NCBI GenBank assembly: GCA_964383715.1
Contig: CAYLHU010000001.1
Coordinates: 62,001-126,000, forward strand
Origin: CAYLHU01 sp964383715
Lineage (GTDB): Bacteria; Patescibacteriota; Minisyncoccia; Minisyncoccales; CG1-02-41-26
Direction of reading: 5' to 3'
Length of the DNA stretch: 64,000 nucleotides
How positions within the stretch are numbered: the first letter of the stretch is position 1; the number at the start of each line of letters is the position of its first letter. The position numbers were made by a program, and so were the translations under genes. The notes under the pieces are model-generated. The model was not told the DNA's origin. It saw nothing but the letters and a program-made list of their open reading frames with translations, and did not search any database. This document shows positions 6,280-15,429 of the stretch, piece after piece.

Positions 6280-6925
6280 ACGAAAGCTTTGCTTTCGTAT
6301 ATAATCGCGAGTTAAGATGAAAGTAATCTTTCATCGCCCACAAACTTATAATTATGAAAACTTTTTTTCATAATTATAAGTTTGTCAAGATGAGGGTAAT
6401 CCCTCATCGCTATCGAGTGGTTAATTATGAAAGAGTTTCTTTCATAATTATAGGTTTATGAAGATGAGGGTAATCCCTCATCGCTAACGCTCGAACAGGC
6501 AAGAGCAATGAATGCTTCGCATTCATCTTTACTCAGCCCTTCGGGCTTCGTTCAAGATGAGGGTAATCCTTCATCGACCGAGACTTCGCTTCGCGAAGTC
6601 GAAGGTGGAAAAGAGAACGGAGTTCTCTTTGACTATAATCGAGTTTACGAAGCATTCAATGAAAACTTTCTTTCATAATTATAAGTTTGTCAAGATGAGG
6701 GCGGAGCCCTCATCGCTAACGCTCGAACAGGCAAGAGCGATGAATGCTTCGCATTCATCTTTACTCAGCCCTTCGGGCTTCGTTCAAGATGAGAGTAATC
6801 TCTCATCGGCCGAGACTTCGCTTCGCGAAGTCGAAGGTGGAAAAGAGAACGGAGTTCTCTTTGACTATAATCGAGTTTACGAAGCACTCAATGAAAACTT
6901 TGTTTTCATATCTAATCGTGAGTCA
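6280..6925. repeat. Hairpin field with a 232-bp tandem duplication
   Basis: Two direct copies of a 232-bp unit (about 6463-6694 and 6695-6925) are made of consecutive hairpins: GATGAGGG/CCCTCATC, GATGAATGC/GCATTCATC, CCCTTCGGG, GACTTCGCTTCGCGAAGTC, AGAGAACGGAGTTCTCT. Where the two units differ, both arms of a hairpin differ together (for example GATGAGGG..CCTTCATC against GATGAGAG..CTCTCATC). Open frames across it are repeat-derived. No gene is supported in this 650-bp stretch. Confidence 0.85.
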
Positions 6926-7648
6926 TTATAAAATTATTTTACTATGCTTGTCTCTCCATTCCTTAATTTTTTTATGGTCGCCTGATAATAAAACTTTTGG
7001 CACTTGCCACTTCTTCTTTTTAAGAGAGTTTATAAAAACTTCAGGTCGGGTATATTGAGGATATTCTATAAACCCTTTATCTTTACTTATTCTCTCTTTT
7101 AACAATTCCGGTTTACCAATAACTCCCGGCAATAATCTAACCACGGTTTCAATTAACACCAAGGAAGCCAACTCTCCTCCCATCAAAACATAATCCCCTA
7201 TTGAGACCTCTTCGTCAGTAATATACTTAGCCACCCTTTCATCAATCCCTTCATAACGGCCGGAAATCAAAATTAATTTGTCATATTGGGAAAACTTCGT
7301 AGCCATTTTTTGATTGAATTTCTTCCCCCGTGGCGTAAATAGAATTATTTTTGATTTTTTGTTCTTAATGGTTCGGCTTTGCTCACCATCAACCCTGAGC
7401 GAAGTCGAAGGATTATTTTTTAGTTTTAAAGATTGAATACATCGATAAATGGGTTCAATTTTGATAACCATTCCCCTACCTCCGCCGAAGGGCTTGTCAT
7501 CCACTGTTTTTCTTTTATCCTTAGAAAAATCCCTCAAATCGTGAATCTTGATTTTAACAATTTTCTTATCCCTAGCTTTTTTAAGAAGCGATTGATTCAA
7601 ATAAAAATCAAAAATCTTTGGGAAAATTGTAATAATATCAATGTCCAT
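6926..7648 (-). CDS. trmD: tRNA (guanine-37-N1)-methyltransferase
   Basis: 240 residues starting MDIDIITIFPKIFDFYL. It contains the SPOUT-fold AdoMet knot: DDKPFGGGRGM, GRYEGIDERV, and EVSIGDYVLMGGELA. TrmD methylates G37 of tRNAs and prevents +1 frameshifting. ATG 7648 gives the conserved N-terminus; six upstream codons are dispensable. An in-frame insert near residues 88-108 (NPSTSLRVDGEQSRTI) is encoded by a REP-like word (CCTTCGACTTCGCTCAGG) and replaces a short loop of normal TrmD. Downstream of khpA and rpsP, as in the usual rpsP-rimM-trmD order, but rimM is absent. Confidence 0.95.
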   Translation of the reverse strand: MDIDIITIFPKIFDFYLNQSLLKKARDKKIVKIKIHDLRDFSKDKRKTVDDKPFGGGRGMVIKIEPIYRCIQSLKLKNNPSTSLRVDGEQSRTIKNKKSKIILFTPRGKKFNQKMATKFSQYDKLILISGRYEGIDERVAKYITDEEVSIGDYVLMGGELASLVLIETVVRLLPGVIGKPELLKERISKDKGFIEYPQYTRPEVFINSLKKKKWQVPKVLLSGDHKKIKEWRDKHSKIIL

Positions 7649-7713
7649 ATAAAAAAGTGGCGCCACTATATAATTATAGTAGCACCACTTTTAAAAAATA
7701 CAACTATAGAAGC

Positions 7714-8058
7714 TTAGATATCGAGGTCATCTAAATCCTCTTTCTTGCTTTCTGGACTTGGACTTATGTCCGAACTTCTTTCTGATCGAACTGGTCGGGC
7801 TCTGCCACCAGCAGGCTCTTCAATCTTAAGATTAACTCGAGCGTGGTTTTTTAACCCAACAATTCTAATCAAATTCCTAATTGCTTTGGCTGTACCTCCG
7901 GCCTTACCAATAATTTGACCCATATCTTCAGGGTGTACTTTTAAACTAAGTAAAACCCCCATTTCGTCAACTTTTCTTTCGACACTCACATCTTCCGGAT
8001 GGTCAACTAATGACTTTATTAGGAACTCAAGAAATTCTTTATCAGAATCTTTTGCCAT
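7714..8058 (-). CDS. khpA: KH-domain RNA-binding protein KhpA
   Basis: A 114-residue protein with one KH domain. The GxxG loop reads IIGKAGGTAKAIRNLI; upstream are LEFLIKSLVDHPEDV and the beta strand VLLSLKVHPEDMGQ, typical of KhpA. KhpA binds RNA, usually with KhpB, and affects cell size and translation. A disordered acidic/basic tail (RPVRSERSSDISPSPESKK) follows. ATG 8058 (MAKDSDKEF) fits family starts. It lies between rpsP and trmD, its common neighbourhood. Confidence 0.92.
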   Translation of the reverse strand: MAKDSDKEFLEFLIKSLVDHPEDVSVERKVDEMGVLLSLKVHPEDMGQIIGKAGGTAKAIRNLIRIVGLKNHARVNLKIEEPAGGRARPVRSERSSDISPSPESKKEDLDDLDI

Positions 8059-8148
8059 AGTATCTATCAATTTAGCACATCTTTTCAGTAGCTCGACCTT
8101 TTTTCAAGCAGCTACCCAATGTATAAGTGTATATTACTCCCAATAATC

Positions 8149-8703
8149 TTATTTGTCAATATTTTTTTCTTTTTTCGGTTTTTCGGGTTTTTGGGACTTA
8201 TCTCCCTCTTCTTTGCCCACAGGTTTATCCATTGGCTTGTCTATTGGCTTATTCACCGGTTTACTCACCTCCGCTTCCAAAGGAGCTTTGGCGGGGGAAG
8301 AAACTGAATCCTTAGTAGCTCCCCCTTTTTCTATAGAAGCTTCAACGGGCAAAGGAGTAGAGATTTTTTCCTCTTTATTTTTTGATTTAATCGCTTCTTG
8401 TCCCGAGACATCTTTCCCCTCTTCGCTCTTCTTCTTAGATTTTTTATGGACATCTATTTTTTTACCCTTAATAATCCCCTCTTTGACTAATAAATTATGA
8501 ACCGTATCCGATGTTTGGGCACCGACTGAAAGCCAATACTTGATTCTTTCGGATTTTAAAACCTTTTCCTTCGTTAAAGGATTGTAAGAACCTAATATTT
8601 CCAAAAATCTTCCTCCTTGAGGAGAATTTTTCTTTTCGGTGATCACTATTCGAAAAAAGGTTTGATTCCTTTTTCCTGTTTTGAAAAATCGTATTGTTAA
8701 CAT
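8149..8703 (-). CDS. rpsP: 30S ribosomal protein S16 with long C-terminal tail
   Basis: 184 residues. Residues 1-80 are a normal bS16 (MLTIRFFKTGKRNQTFFRIV...GSYNPLTKEKVL...YWLSVGAQTSDTVHNLL). Residues about 85-184 form a lysine/glutamate/proline-rich low-complexity tail with KPxDKP repeats, roughly doubling the usual length. S16 stabilises the 30S 5' domain. Similar basic or acidic tails occur on S9, L32 and L18 in this window. It is the first gene of the rpsP-khpA-trmD group; the leader contains low-complexity AATTAGAAATT words. Confidence 0.94.
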   Translation of the reverse strand: MLTIRFFKTGKRNQTFFRIVITEKKNSPQGGRFLEILGSYNPLTKEKVLKSERIKYWLSVGAQTSDTVHNLLVKEGIIKGKKIDVHKKSKKKSEEGKDVSGQEAIKSKNKEEKISTPLPVEASIEKGGATKDSVSSPAKAPLEAEVSKPVNKPIDKPMDKPVGKEEGDKSQKPEKPKKEKNIDK

Positions 8704-8829
8704 ATTAATAAAATGTCTAATTGACCTAATTTCTAATTAATTTAATCAAGCCCTAAGCTCCAATAACTAATTTAATCTTTTGGGATTTGGGCATTGGGAT
8801 TTATTTAGAATAATTAGAGCAATTAGTAA
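8704..8829. repeat. Low-complexity family B repeat (TTTCTAATT / ATTTGGGATTTG words)
   Basis: Degenerate AT-rich words such as AATTTCTAATTA and ATTTGGGCATTGGGATTT fill the rnc-rpsP gap. The same vocabulary recurs at 12105-12235, 15430-15625, 22400-22625, 26925-27055, 49035-49175 and 61035-61150. No gene is seen. Confidence 0.65.
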
Positions 8830-9570
8830 TTAGAAATTCTTTAGGGCGTTTTCGGCGGCGTTTTCTTCGGACTCCTGCTTTGAAGAACCCTCTCCTTCGG
8901 CAATCAACTTGTCTCCTAAAAAGACCCCAGAAACAAAACATTTTATATGGTCGGGACCGAATTCCTTCAAGACCTTGTATGTTGGGGTAATCTTCATTTT
9001 CTCTTGAGATAATTCTTGAAAAGTAGATTTAGAATCGCGCCAAATTTCTTCTTCCAAAATTTTGGACAAAGAAGGGAGCAAATTATTCTCAATGAATTTT
9101 TTTGCCACCTTGTACCCCTGATCCAAATATAGTGCCCCTAAAAATGCTTCGAATGTATCGGCTAAAATATACTGTCGGGCTTTTCCGCCATCATTTGACT
9201 CACCTTTACTTAAAAGAATAAATTCGCCAAAATTAAGATTACTAGCGAGATCCGCTAAGCTTTGCGACTTAACCAGAGCGGCTCTCCAACTAGTTAAATC
9301 CCCTTCCTGGTTGCTATAATTGTTAAAAAGATAATCGGTAACAATCAGTTCCAAGACGGCATCACCTAAAAATTCCAATCTTTCGTTATTTTTCAAATTC
9401 AACTTTGGGTTTTCATTCAGATAAGAACGATGAGTAAATGCCCGAACAAGCAAGTCCTTATTTTTAAAGACAACGCCTAATTTTTTTTCAAGTTTCTTAA
9501 AATCTTTTTTCCCCCTATTGGGGAATTTTTGATTTTCAACAAGTTTGGAAATTTTCTCTTTCTGCAACAT
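8830..9570 (-). CDS. rnc: Ribonuclease III
   Basis: 246 residues. The catalytic signature NERLEFLGDAVLEL is near residues 61-74, the second acidic site is ILADTFEAFLGALY, and a C-terminal double-stranded RNA-binding domain spans about 173-246 (DSKSTFQELSQEK ... SKQESEENAAENALKNF). RNase III cleaves double-stranded RNA, including rRNA precursors. In a genome this rich in transcribed hairpins its substrate range may be wide (inference). It lies 44 bases downstream of nusB on the minus strand. Confidence 0.96.
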   Translation of the reverse strand: MLQKEKISKLVENQKFPNRGKKDFKKLEKKLGVVFKNKDLLVRAFTHRSYLNENPKLNLKNNERLEFLGDAVLELIVTDYLFNNYSNQEGDLTSWRAALVKSQSLADLASNLNFGEFILLSKGESNDGGKARQYILADTFEAFLGALYLDQGYKVAKKFIENNLLPSLSKILEEEIWRDSKSTFQELSQEKMKITPTYKVLKEFGPDHIKCFVSGVFLGDKLIAEGEGSSKQESEENAAENALKNF

Positions 9571-9614
9571 AATATTTTAATTCTTTGAACTCTATAATTT
9601 TATACGGACTTATT

Positions 9615-10034
9615 TTATTTTTCTAATTCTTTATAAACAGTCCCTAGTACTCCATTTATGAATTTCCCCGAGGCCTCTCCCCCAAAATTTTTCGCTAATT
9701 CAATGGATTCGTTAATGGCCACCTTTGAAGGAACTTCTTTTTTTTCTTCATATAATAATTCGAAAAGGCCTATTCTTAAAACATTTCTGTCTATAATACT
9801 TAACTGGTCAATGGGTCTTTCCGGGGCTGATTGTTTGATAACGCGGTCAATCTTGCTTATATTTTTAACTATTCCTTCTATTAGTTTCTTTGTAAAATCC
9901 GCTTCGTCAAAACCTCCTCCGAATTTTTTTATATTTCTTTCTAAGACATTATTTAAATCGGATTTTCTTTCATAAAAATCCCACTCAAATAAGGTTTGTA
10001 AAACTATTGAACGAGCTAAATGTCTTGATGCCAT
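9615..10034 (-). CDS. nusB: Transcription antitermination factor NusB
   Basis: 139 residues of the NusB all-helical fold: MASRHLARSIVLQTLFEWDF at the N-terminus, the RPIDQLSIIDRNVLRIGLFELLY core and PSKVAINESIELAKNFGGEASGKFINGVLGTV. NusB with S10 (NusE) binds boxA of rRNA transcripts. The start codon is immediately preceded by the hairpin leader element at 10036-10157, whose 3' arm ends three bases from ATG. No Shine-Dalgarno sequence. rnc follows downstream. Confidence 0.95.
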   Translation of the reverse strand: MASRHLARSIVLQTLFEWDFYERKSDLNNVLERNIKKFGGGFDEADFTKKLIEGIVKNISKIDRVIKQSAPERPIDQLSIIDRNVLRIGLFELLYEEKKEVPSKVAINESIELAKNFGGEASGKFINGVLGTVYKELEK

Positions 10035-10035
10035 G

Positions 10036-10157
10036 TTAGAAGATGTTTCCGCCTAACCCAGCACTTATTTCTATAAAAGTATTACAAATGTTTTAACTTT
10101 ATAAATTTGTTTTTCTGTACAAATAAGTGCTGGGTTTGGCGGATTACAGATTCTTAC
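10036..10157 (-). repeat. Leader hairpin element (TTAGAA...TTCTTA ends) with nested E-type stem, before nusB
   Basis: Plus-strand ends are TTAGAAGATGT and ACAGATTCTTA. Nested inside are TCCGCC/GGCGGA arms and an ~80-bp stem (10055-10136) with AACCCAGCACTTATTT facing AAATAAGTGCTGGGTT. A second hairpin (CCCGCCTAAGTTTTCC facing GGAAAATTTTGGCGGG) follows to 10195. The element touches the nusB start codon and would form the 5' UTR. Confidence 0.75.
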
Positions 10158-10250
10158 ACCCGCCTAAGTTTTCCTTTGGAAAATTTTGGCGGGTTCAAAT
10201 TTTATTCCTAAATTCTCCGCGTACTTTACACTTGAGAATTTAGATAAAAT

Positions 10251-10556
10251 CTAAAATTTCTTTTTTGATAATTCTTCTAATGTTAAGGGTTTTTCTTTCT
10301 TTGTTTCTTCCTCTCCTTTTTCTTTCTGCCAAGCGGCAGTTTCTTTCTCCCTTCTCTTCTTTTCCTTCTTTTCTAATTTCGCCAAAACATTTAAAACCTC
10401 TACTCCTTTATAAAAACCGCAGTTTTTACAAACTGTATGAGGGAGTTTCATTTTTCCGCAATGGGGGCAGGAAACCAAAGTCGTCTCTTTTAAAAAAATA
10501 TGCGACCTTTTTTGGTCTCTGGCTGATTTAGTTGTGTGCTTTTTAGGAACGGCCAT
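10251..10556 (-). CDS. rpmF: 50S ribosomal protein L32 with C-terminal extension
   Basis: 101 residues. The first ~58 match bL32: MAVPKKHTTKSARDQKRSH, then a zinc ribbon CPHCGKMKLPHTVCKNCGFY. The remaining ~43 residues are a lysine/glutamate-rich helix (EKKEKKRREKETAAWQKEK), so the protein is nearly twice the usual length. L32 sits near the peptidyl-transferase exit region. It lies between nusB and rnhB, each separated by hairpin or low-complexity repeats. Confidence 0.94.
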   Translation of the reverse strand: MAVPKKHTTKSARDQKRSHIFLKETTLVSCPHCGKMKLPHTVCKNCGFYKGVEVLNVLAKLEKKEKKRREKETAAWQKEKGEEETKKEKPLTLEELSKKKF

Positions 10557-10679
10557 AATAAGAAATGCAAAGTGTAAAAATTAAAATGTAAAATGACTAA
10601 TAAAATCCCAAACTTCAAGGTCTAATTTTCAATTACCGAGCTTTCACGCAGTGAAAACTAACCTCCCCTACGCTTCGTG

Positions 10680-10742
10680 TTTTACGCTTTATGCTACACG
10701 CTTTACGTTACACGTTACATGTTACATGTTACATGTTACACA
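10680..10742. repeat. Family D repeat (CGTTACACGTTACATG words)
   Basis: Tandem 8-9-bp variants of TTACACG / TTACATG. The same vocabulary occurs at 45475-45538, 47020-47100, 59628-59745 and 63018-63105, always between genes. No gene is seen between rpmF and rnhB. Confidence 0.75.
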
Positions 10743-10770
10743 CTTTCAACCTTATCATAAAAAAGATTTT

Positions 10771-11373
10771 TTACAAGAGATGCTTCACGGGGCTGAATGT
10801 TTTTCGGTGAATAGAACAAGGCCCATACTTTTTCAACATTTTCAAATGTAGTTCTGTCCCATAGCCCTTATTTTTATCAAAACCATATTGAAAATATTTT
10901 TTATGGTAACCAACCATTATTTTATCCCTAACCACCTTTGCCACAATAGATGATATTTTTATTAAAAAAATTTTTTCATCTCCCTTAATAATCGCTCTTT
11001 GCCGAATTGTTGAATTAATATTAAAATTGCCGTCAATAAGCAAACAATCCGCCTTCTTTTTAATTTTCTTTTCCAAAGACATAACTGCCTTTTCCATTGC
11101 TAATTTTGTCGCCTGAAGAATATTAATCTTGTCAATTATTTTTTCCGAAACTCTCCCTATCCCCCATTGCGCTTGAGAAGATTTTTTTAAAAAATAATAA
11201 ACCTTCTCTCTTTTTTCAGGACTCATTTTCTTTGAGTCCCTGATACCCCTTAATTGATTAGAAATAGATTTTCCTTCAACTATGATGGCACAAGCGACTA
11301 CCGGCCCTGAAAGGGCTCCTCTCCCCACTTCGTCCAAACCAAAAAATATTTCTTTTCTTCTTTTGTTTGGCAT
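10771..11373 (-). CDS. rnhB: Ribonuclease HII
   Basis: 200 residues. The catalytic motifs are DEVGRGALSGPVVAC (residues ~14-28), SKKMSPEKRE, LIDGNF and ISSIVAKVVRD, with a GYGT motif near the C-terminus (NKGYGTELH). It removes ribonucleotides and RNA from RNA-DNA hybrids. ATG 11373 gives the normal N-terminus. It is divergent from the beta-helix gene that starts at 11430, so the two share a short (56-bp) intergenic region. Confidence 0.96.
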   Translation of the reverse strand: MPNKRRKEIFFGLDEVGRGALSGPVVACAIIVEGKSISNQLRGIRDSKKMSPEKREKVYYFLKKSSQAQWGIGRVSEKIIDKINILQATKLAMEKAVMSLEKKIKKKADCLLIDGNFNINSTIRQRAIIKGDEKIFLIKISSIVAKVVRDKIMVGYHKKYFQYGFDKNKGYGTELHLKMLKKYGPCSIHRKTFSPVKHLL

Positions 11374-11429
11374 ATACTTTAAAAAGAATTATAATACATA
11401 TAATCGTTTCTTTATCTTATACTATACTA

Positions 11430-12101
11430 ATGGAAAATAAAAACATTTTAACCCAATTGGATATTGAAGATGAAATCAGGGTCGCCTCCTTAGAGGAAAG
11501 ACCGGCAAATTTCAGAAGCAAGGTCTTATCTTCTTTTTCTCTCCCAAAAAAAACGATAGAGAAAGGGTTGAACCTTGAAGCGGCTATTGTTTTAGGTCCT
11601 GTCTATCTTGAAGAGACCATAATTAAAGGAGACCTAAATTTGAATGAAGCCATAATCAAAGGTTCTTTTTATTTTGGTGGCGGGGTTCTTAATGGGGACT
11701 TGGAAATGGAGGAAACAAAGGTGGGAGGAGTAGTCAATTTAGTCGGGTCTAAAATTGAGGGACGATTAAACCTAAAAGGCGGAACAATATCCGGTTTCTT
11801 GAGTTTAGCTAAATCCGAAATTAAAAAAGATGTTAATTTCTACGAAACAAAAATCAACGATACCTACCATGCTGGACTGATTGTGAAAGGAGACATTTAT
11901 CTTAGAGGGGCGGTTCTTTTTGGCGACCTTAATTTAGGAGGCGGATTTATAGAGGGGAATTTGGACCTTTTTAATGCTTTTATTAGGGGAAATGTGAACC
12001 TGAAATCAACTAAGATTAAGGGCAACTTAATTCTAAAAACATCTCGGATTAAAGGAACTTTGACATTGGGAGGAGTAGAGTATAAGGAAATAATCAAATA
12101 A
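11430..12101 (+). CDS. Beta-helix repeat protein (pentapeptide/polymer-forming-like)
   Basis: 223 residues. After an N-terminal ~45 residues (MENKNILTQLDIEDEIRVAS...) there are about nine repeats of ~18-20 residues with the pattern IKGDLNLNEAxIKGxFxxxx, for example GDLNLNEAIIKGSFYFGG and GNVNLKSTKIKGNLILK. This regular hydrophobic spacing predicts a right-handed beta-helix. Function unknown; no signal peptide, so probably cytoplasmic. I chose ATG 11430: two overlapping TATACT boxes (11418-11428) end just before it, so translation may be leaderless. It is divergent to rnhB and upstream of dnaE. Confidence 0.72.
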   Translation: MENKNILTQLDIEDEIRVASLEERPANFRSKVLSSFSLPKKTIEKGLNLEAAIVLGPVYLEETIIKGDLNLNEAIIKGSFYFGGGVLNGDLEMEETKVGGVVNLVGSKIEGRLNLKGGTISGFLSLAKSEIKKDVNFYETKINDTYHAGLIVKGDIYLRGAVLFGDLNLGGGFIEGNLDLFNAFIRGNVNLKSTKIKGNLILKTSRIKGTLTLGGVEYKEIIK

Positions 12102-12104
12102 TAA

Positions 12105-12235
12105 AATTTCTAATTATTCTAATTACCCTAATGTCTAATCAAATTCTAAATCCTAAATCCTAAACCCATTTATAATTTATAATTTATTATTTAGAATTTG
12201 TTTGTGATTTGTGATTTGTGATTTGAAATTTTCTT
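12105..12235. repeat. Family B low-complexity repeat upstream of dnaE
   Basis: Words such as AAATCCTAAATCCTAAACCC, then ATTTATAATTTATAATTTATT and TTTGTGATTTGTGATTTG. Nearly the same text recurs upstream of thrS (15430-15620), after deoC (22400-22625) and after gyrB (26925-27055). Confidence 0.7.
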
Positions 12236-12259
12236 ATCTTAAACTTCTATTTACACTTT

Positions 12260-15200
12260 ATGGTTAAGTTTACTCACTTACATGTTCATTCTCACTACAG
12301 TTTATTAGATGGTTTACCAAAAATTGACGACCTTTTGGATTATGTGGAAGAATTGGGCATGGACTCAATAGCCCTAACTGACCACGGAGTCCTTTATGGG
12401 GCGGTTGAGTTTTATAAGAAGGCAAAGAAAAGAGGAATAAAGCCAATAATTGGAGCCGAAATGTATTTGGCAAGAGAGAAAATGACTCAAAAAAGGCCAA
12501 ATATTGACGATAAAAGATACCATTTGGTCCTTTTAGTAAAAAACGAAGATGGTTATAAAAACTTAGTTAAACTGGTTACTCAATCTCATCTTGATGGATT
12601 TTATTACAAACCAAGAATAGACGAGGACTTATTGGCAAAATATAGTTCCGGGCTAATCGGTCTTTCCGCTTGTGTCCAAGGGAAAATCCCTCGTTTAATT
12701 CTCAATAACAATATAGAGGAAGCGGAGAAAACCGCTTTAAGGTATCAAGAAATATTTGGTCCCGGTAATTTTTATTTAGAAATTGAAAATCACCCTAATG
12801 TTTCGGGGCAAGAAAAAGTCAACAAGGAATTAGTCAATATTTCTAAAAAATTGAATATTCCTTTAGTGGCGGCTAACGATGTTCATTATCTAAGACCGGA
12901 AGATGCCGAAGCCCAAGATGTTTTAATGTTAATTAACACCGGAGCCGAAAGAAACGACCCTAAACGGCTAACAATGAAAAATGATGATTTCTCTCTTAGG
13001 AGTCCTCAAGATATGATTGAGACCTTTAAGGACATTCCCGAGGCCATTGAAAATACTCAAAAAATCGTTGACCTTTGCGACTTCAATTTTATATTGAATG
13101 AAATAAAACTCCCCTCTTTCGAAACCCCGAATGGAAAACCGGATAACGAATACTTAAAGGAACTTTGCTACGAGGGGTTAAAACTTAAAAAGGACCAAAT
13201 TAAAGATAAGAGCGAGGCAGTTAAAAGATTAGAATATGAGCTTTCGGTGATTAGTAAAACCGGCTTTGCCTCTTACTTTCTTATTGTCCAGGACTTTGTT
13301 AACTGGGCCAAAAAAAATAGAATCGTCGTCGTGGGCAGAGGAAGCGCCGGGGGGTCGATTGTTTCTTATCTCCTTAACATCACTGAAATAAACCCTTTGA
13401 AGTACGATTTACTTTTTGAAAGATTCTTAAACCCGGAAAGAATATCTATGCCCGATATTGACCTTGATATCACCGATAGAAGAAGAGATGAAGTGATAAA
13501 TTATATTTCCGAGAAATACGGCCGAAATAAGGTTGCCCAAATTATTACATTTGGGACAATGGCTTCAAGGGCGGTTATTAGAGATGCCGGCCGAGCTATG
13601 GGTTTAAGTTATAATTTCTGCGACAAAATAGCTAAGACCATTCCTTTTGGATTCAACCTAAAAGAAACATTAGAAAGGGTTTCCGAATTTCGCCAATTTT
13701 ATGAAACCGACCAACAAGCCAAGGAGTTGATTGACTTCTCTAAGAAATTGGAGGGATGCGCCAGACACGCTTCAACCCACGCTTGCGGAGTGGTAATCTC
13801 ATCCGAGCCCTTAGACGACATTATCCCTATCCAACACCCCACTCAAAATAATAATACCACCATCACTCAATATGAAATGCATTCCATTGAGGATTTAGGG
13901 CTTTTAAAAATGGATTTATTGGGATTGAAAAACTTAACTATTATTGAAGACACTCTCACTCGAATTTATGTAGTTCAAGGTAAAAAAGTAGAAATGGCAA
14001 AAATTCCTTTTGACGATAAAAAGGTATATAAGTTGTTTCAAGATGCCTGTACTACTGGAGTTTTCCAGTTAGAGTCATCGGGAATGAAGAGATATTTAAG
14101 AGAGCTTAAACCAACTCAATTTGAAGATATAGTGGCAATGGTTGCCTTATATCGTCCGGGACCAATGCAATTTATCCCCGATTATATTGACAGGAAAAAC
14201 CGAAGAAAAAATATAGAATACCTTCATCCAAAACTAAAACCAATATTAGAAGAAACACATGGTATTTGTATCTTCCAGGAACAATTAATGCAAATCGCCC
14301 GCGACTTAGCCGGCTTTTCTCTTTCCGAAGCAGATGTTTTGAGAAAGGCGGTGGGGAAAAAAATAAAAAGTTTATTAGTTGCCCAAAAGGAAAAGTTCAT
14401 TAACGGAATGATAAAAAACGAGATAGACAAAAGAACCGCCCAAAAAATCTGGGAGTGGATTTTGCCTTTTGCCAGTTATGGTTTTAATAAGAGCCATAGC
14501 GTTACCTACGCAACTATTGCTTATCAGACCGCTTATCTTAAAACCTATTTTCCGGTTGAGTTTATGGCTGCCCTTTTAACTTCTGAAAAATCGGAAATTG
14601 AAAGAATTGCTTTTTTAATAGATGAGTGTAAGAATATGGATATTGAGGTTCTCCCTCCCGATATAAATGAAAGTTTCCGAAACTTTTCTGTTGTTCCCGG
14701 TAAAGAGAAAATAAGATTTGGATTGTTCGCTATAAAAAATGTTGGTTCAAATGTTTCCGAAGCAATCATTAAAGAGAGAAAAAACGGAAAATTCAAGACA
14801 TTCAGCGATTTCATTTCCAGAATTGATTCAAAGGACTTGAATAAGAGGTCTTTAGAAAGTTTGGCAAAGACCGGCGCTTTTGACGAGTTTGAGGAAAGAA
14901 ATAAGATTCTCCAAAATCTTGAAGAAATACTCACTTTTAATAGGGATATTAGAACCTTCAATCATTCGGAGCAAAGAAGTTTATTTGGAGAAAAAAAATC
15001 CTCTTCTAATTATTCAATCAAATTGAAGGAAGTTGCTTTGGCTCCAATGGAACAAAAGCTTATATGGGAAAAAGAACTTTTAGGTCTTTTTATCTCTGCT
15101 CATCCTTTAGAAAGCTTTAGAAAAATTTTAGAAAGAAAAACTCTCCCCTTGAAGGAAATAGAAGAAAGGGTCTCCAATCAGAGAGTGAGGGTCGGAGGGA

Positions 15201-15427
15201 TAATATCTTCTGTTAAAAAGATACTTACTAAAAAAGGCCTACCAATGATGTTTGTTAAATTAGAGGATTTAACTGACAAAGCGGAAGTGATTGTTTTTCC
15301 GTCAATACTTGAAAGAACTTCTGATCTTTGGGAAGAAAATAAAATAGTTTTTATCCAGGGTCATATTGATAATTATCAGGGCTCTTCTAAAATAATAGCT
15401 GAAAATATAGAAGAAATAGTAGAGTAA
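12260..15427 (+). CDS. dnaE: DNA polymerase III subunit alpha
   Basis: 1055 residues. The N-terminal PHP domain begins FTHLHVHSHYSLLDG (metal-binding His residues 6-12) and IALTDHGVLYGAVEF. The polymerase active site is PDIDLD near residues 398-403, with the conserved GRGSAGGSIVSYLL before it and the fingers/thumb elements GVFQLESSGM, ALYRPGPMQFIPDYI and FNKSHSVTYATIAYQTAYLK after it. The C-terminus has a helix-hairpin-helix region and an OB fold (VRVGGIISSVKKI). It is the replicative polymerase. Length is slightly below E. coli DnaE (1160). No Shine-Dalgarno sequence. Confidence 0.97.
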   Translation: MVKFTHLHVHSHYSLLDGLPKIDDLLDYVEELGMDSIALTDHGVLYGAVEFYKKAKKRGIKPIIGAEMYLAREKMTQKRPNIDDKRYHLVLLVKNEDGYKNLVKLVTQSHLDGFYYKPRIDEDLLAKYSSGLIGLSACVQGKIPRLILNNNIEEAEKTALRYQEIFGPGNFYLEIENHPNVSGQEKVNKELVNISKKLNIPLVAANDVHYLRPEDAEAQDVLMLINTGAERNDPKRLTMKNDDFSLRSPQDMIETFKDIPEAIENTQKIVDLCDFNFILNEIKLPSFETPNGKPDNEYLKELCYEGLKLKKDQIKDKSEAVKRLEYELSVISKTGFASYFLIVQDFVNWAKKNRIVVVGRGSAGGSIVSYLLNITEINPLKYDLLFERFLNPERISMPDIDLDITDRRRDEVINYISEKYGRNKVAQIITFGTMASRAVIRDAGRAMGLSYNFCDKIAKTIPFGFNLKETLERVSEFRQFYETDQQAKELIDFSKKLEGCARHASTHACGVVISSEPLDDIIPIQHPTQNNNTTITQYEMHSIEDLGLLKMDLLGLKNLTIIEDTLTRIYVVQGKKVEMAKIPFDDKKVYKLFQDACTTGVFQLESSGMKRYLRELKPTQFEDIVAMVALYRPGPMQFIPDYIDRKNRRKNIEYLHPKLKPILEETHGICIFQEQLMQIARDLAGFSLSEADVLRKAVGKKIKSLLVAQKEKFINGMIKNEIDKRTAQKIWEWILPFASYGFNKSHSVTYATIAYQTAYLKTYFPVEFMAALLTSEKSEIERIAFLIDECKNMDIEVLPPDINESFRNFSVVPGKEKIRFGLFAIKNVGSNVSEAIIKERKNGKFKTFSDFISRIDSKDLNKRSLESLAKTGAFDEFEERNKILQNLEEILTFNRDIRTFNHSEQRSLFGEKKSSSNYSIKLKEVALAPMEQKLIWEKELLGLFISAHPLESFRKILERKTLPLKEIEERVSNQRVRVGGIISSVKKILTKKGLPMMFVKLEDLTDKAEVIVFPSILERTSDLWEENKIVFIQGHIDNYQGSSKIIAENIEEIVE

Positions 15428-15429
15428 AA

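Noticed and set aside
6512..7058. Plus-strand open frames across the 232-bp tandem repeat
   Set aside because: They are translated hairpin words that occur twice almost identically and have no start context or known similarity.
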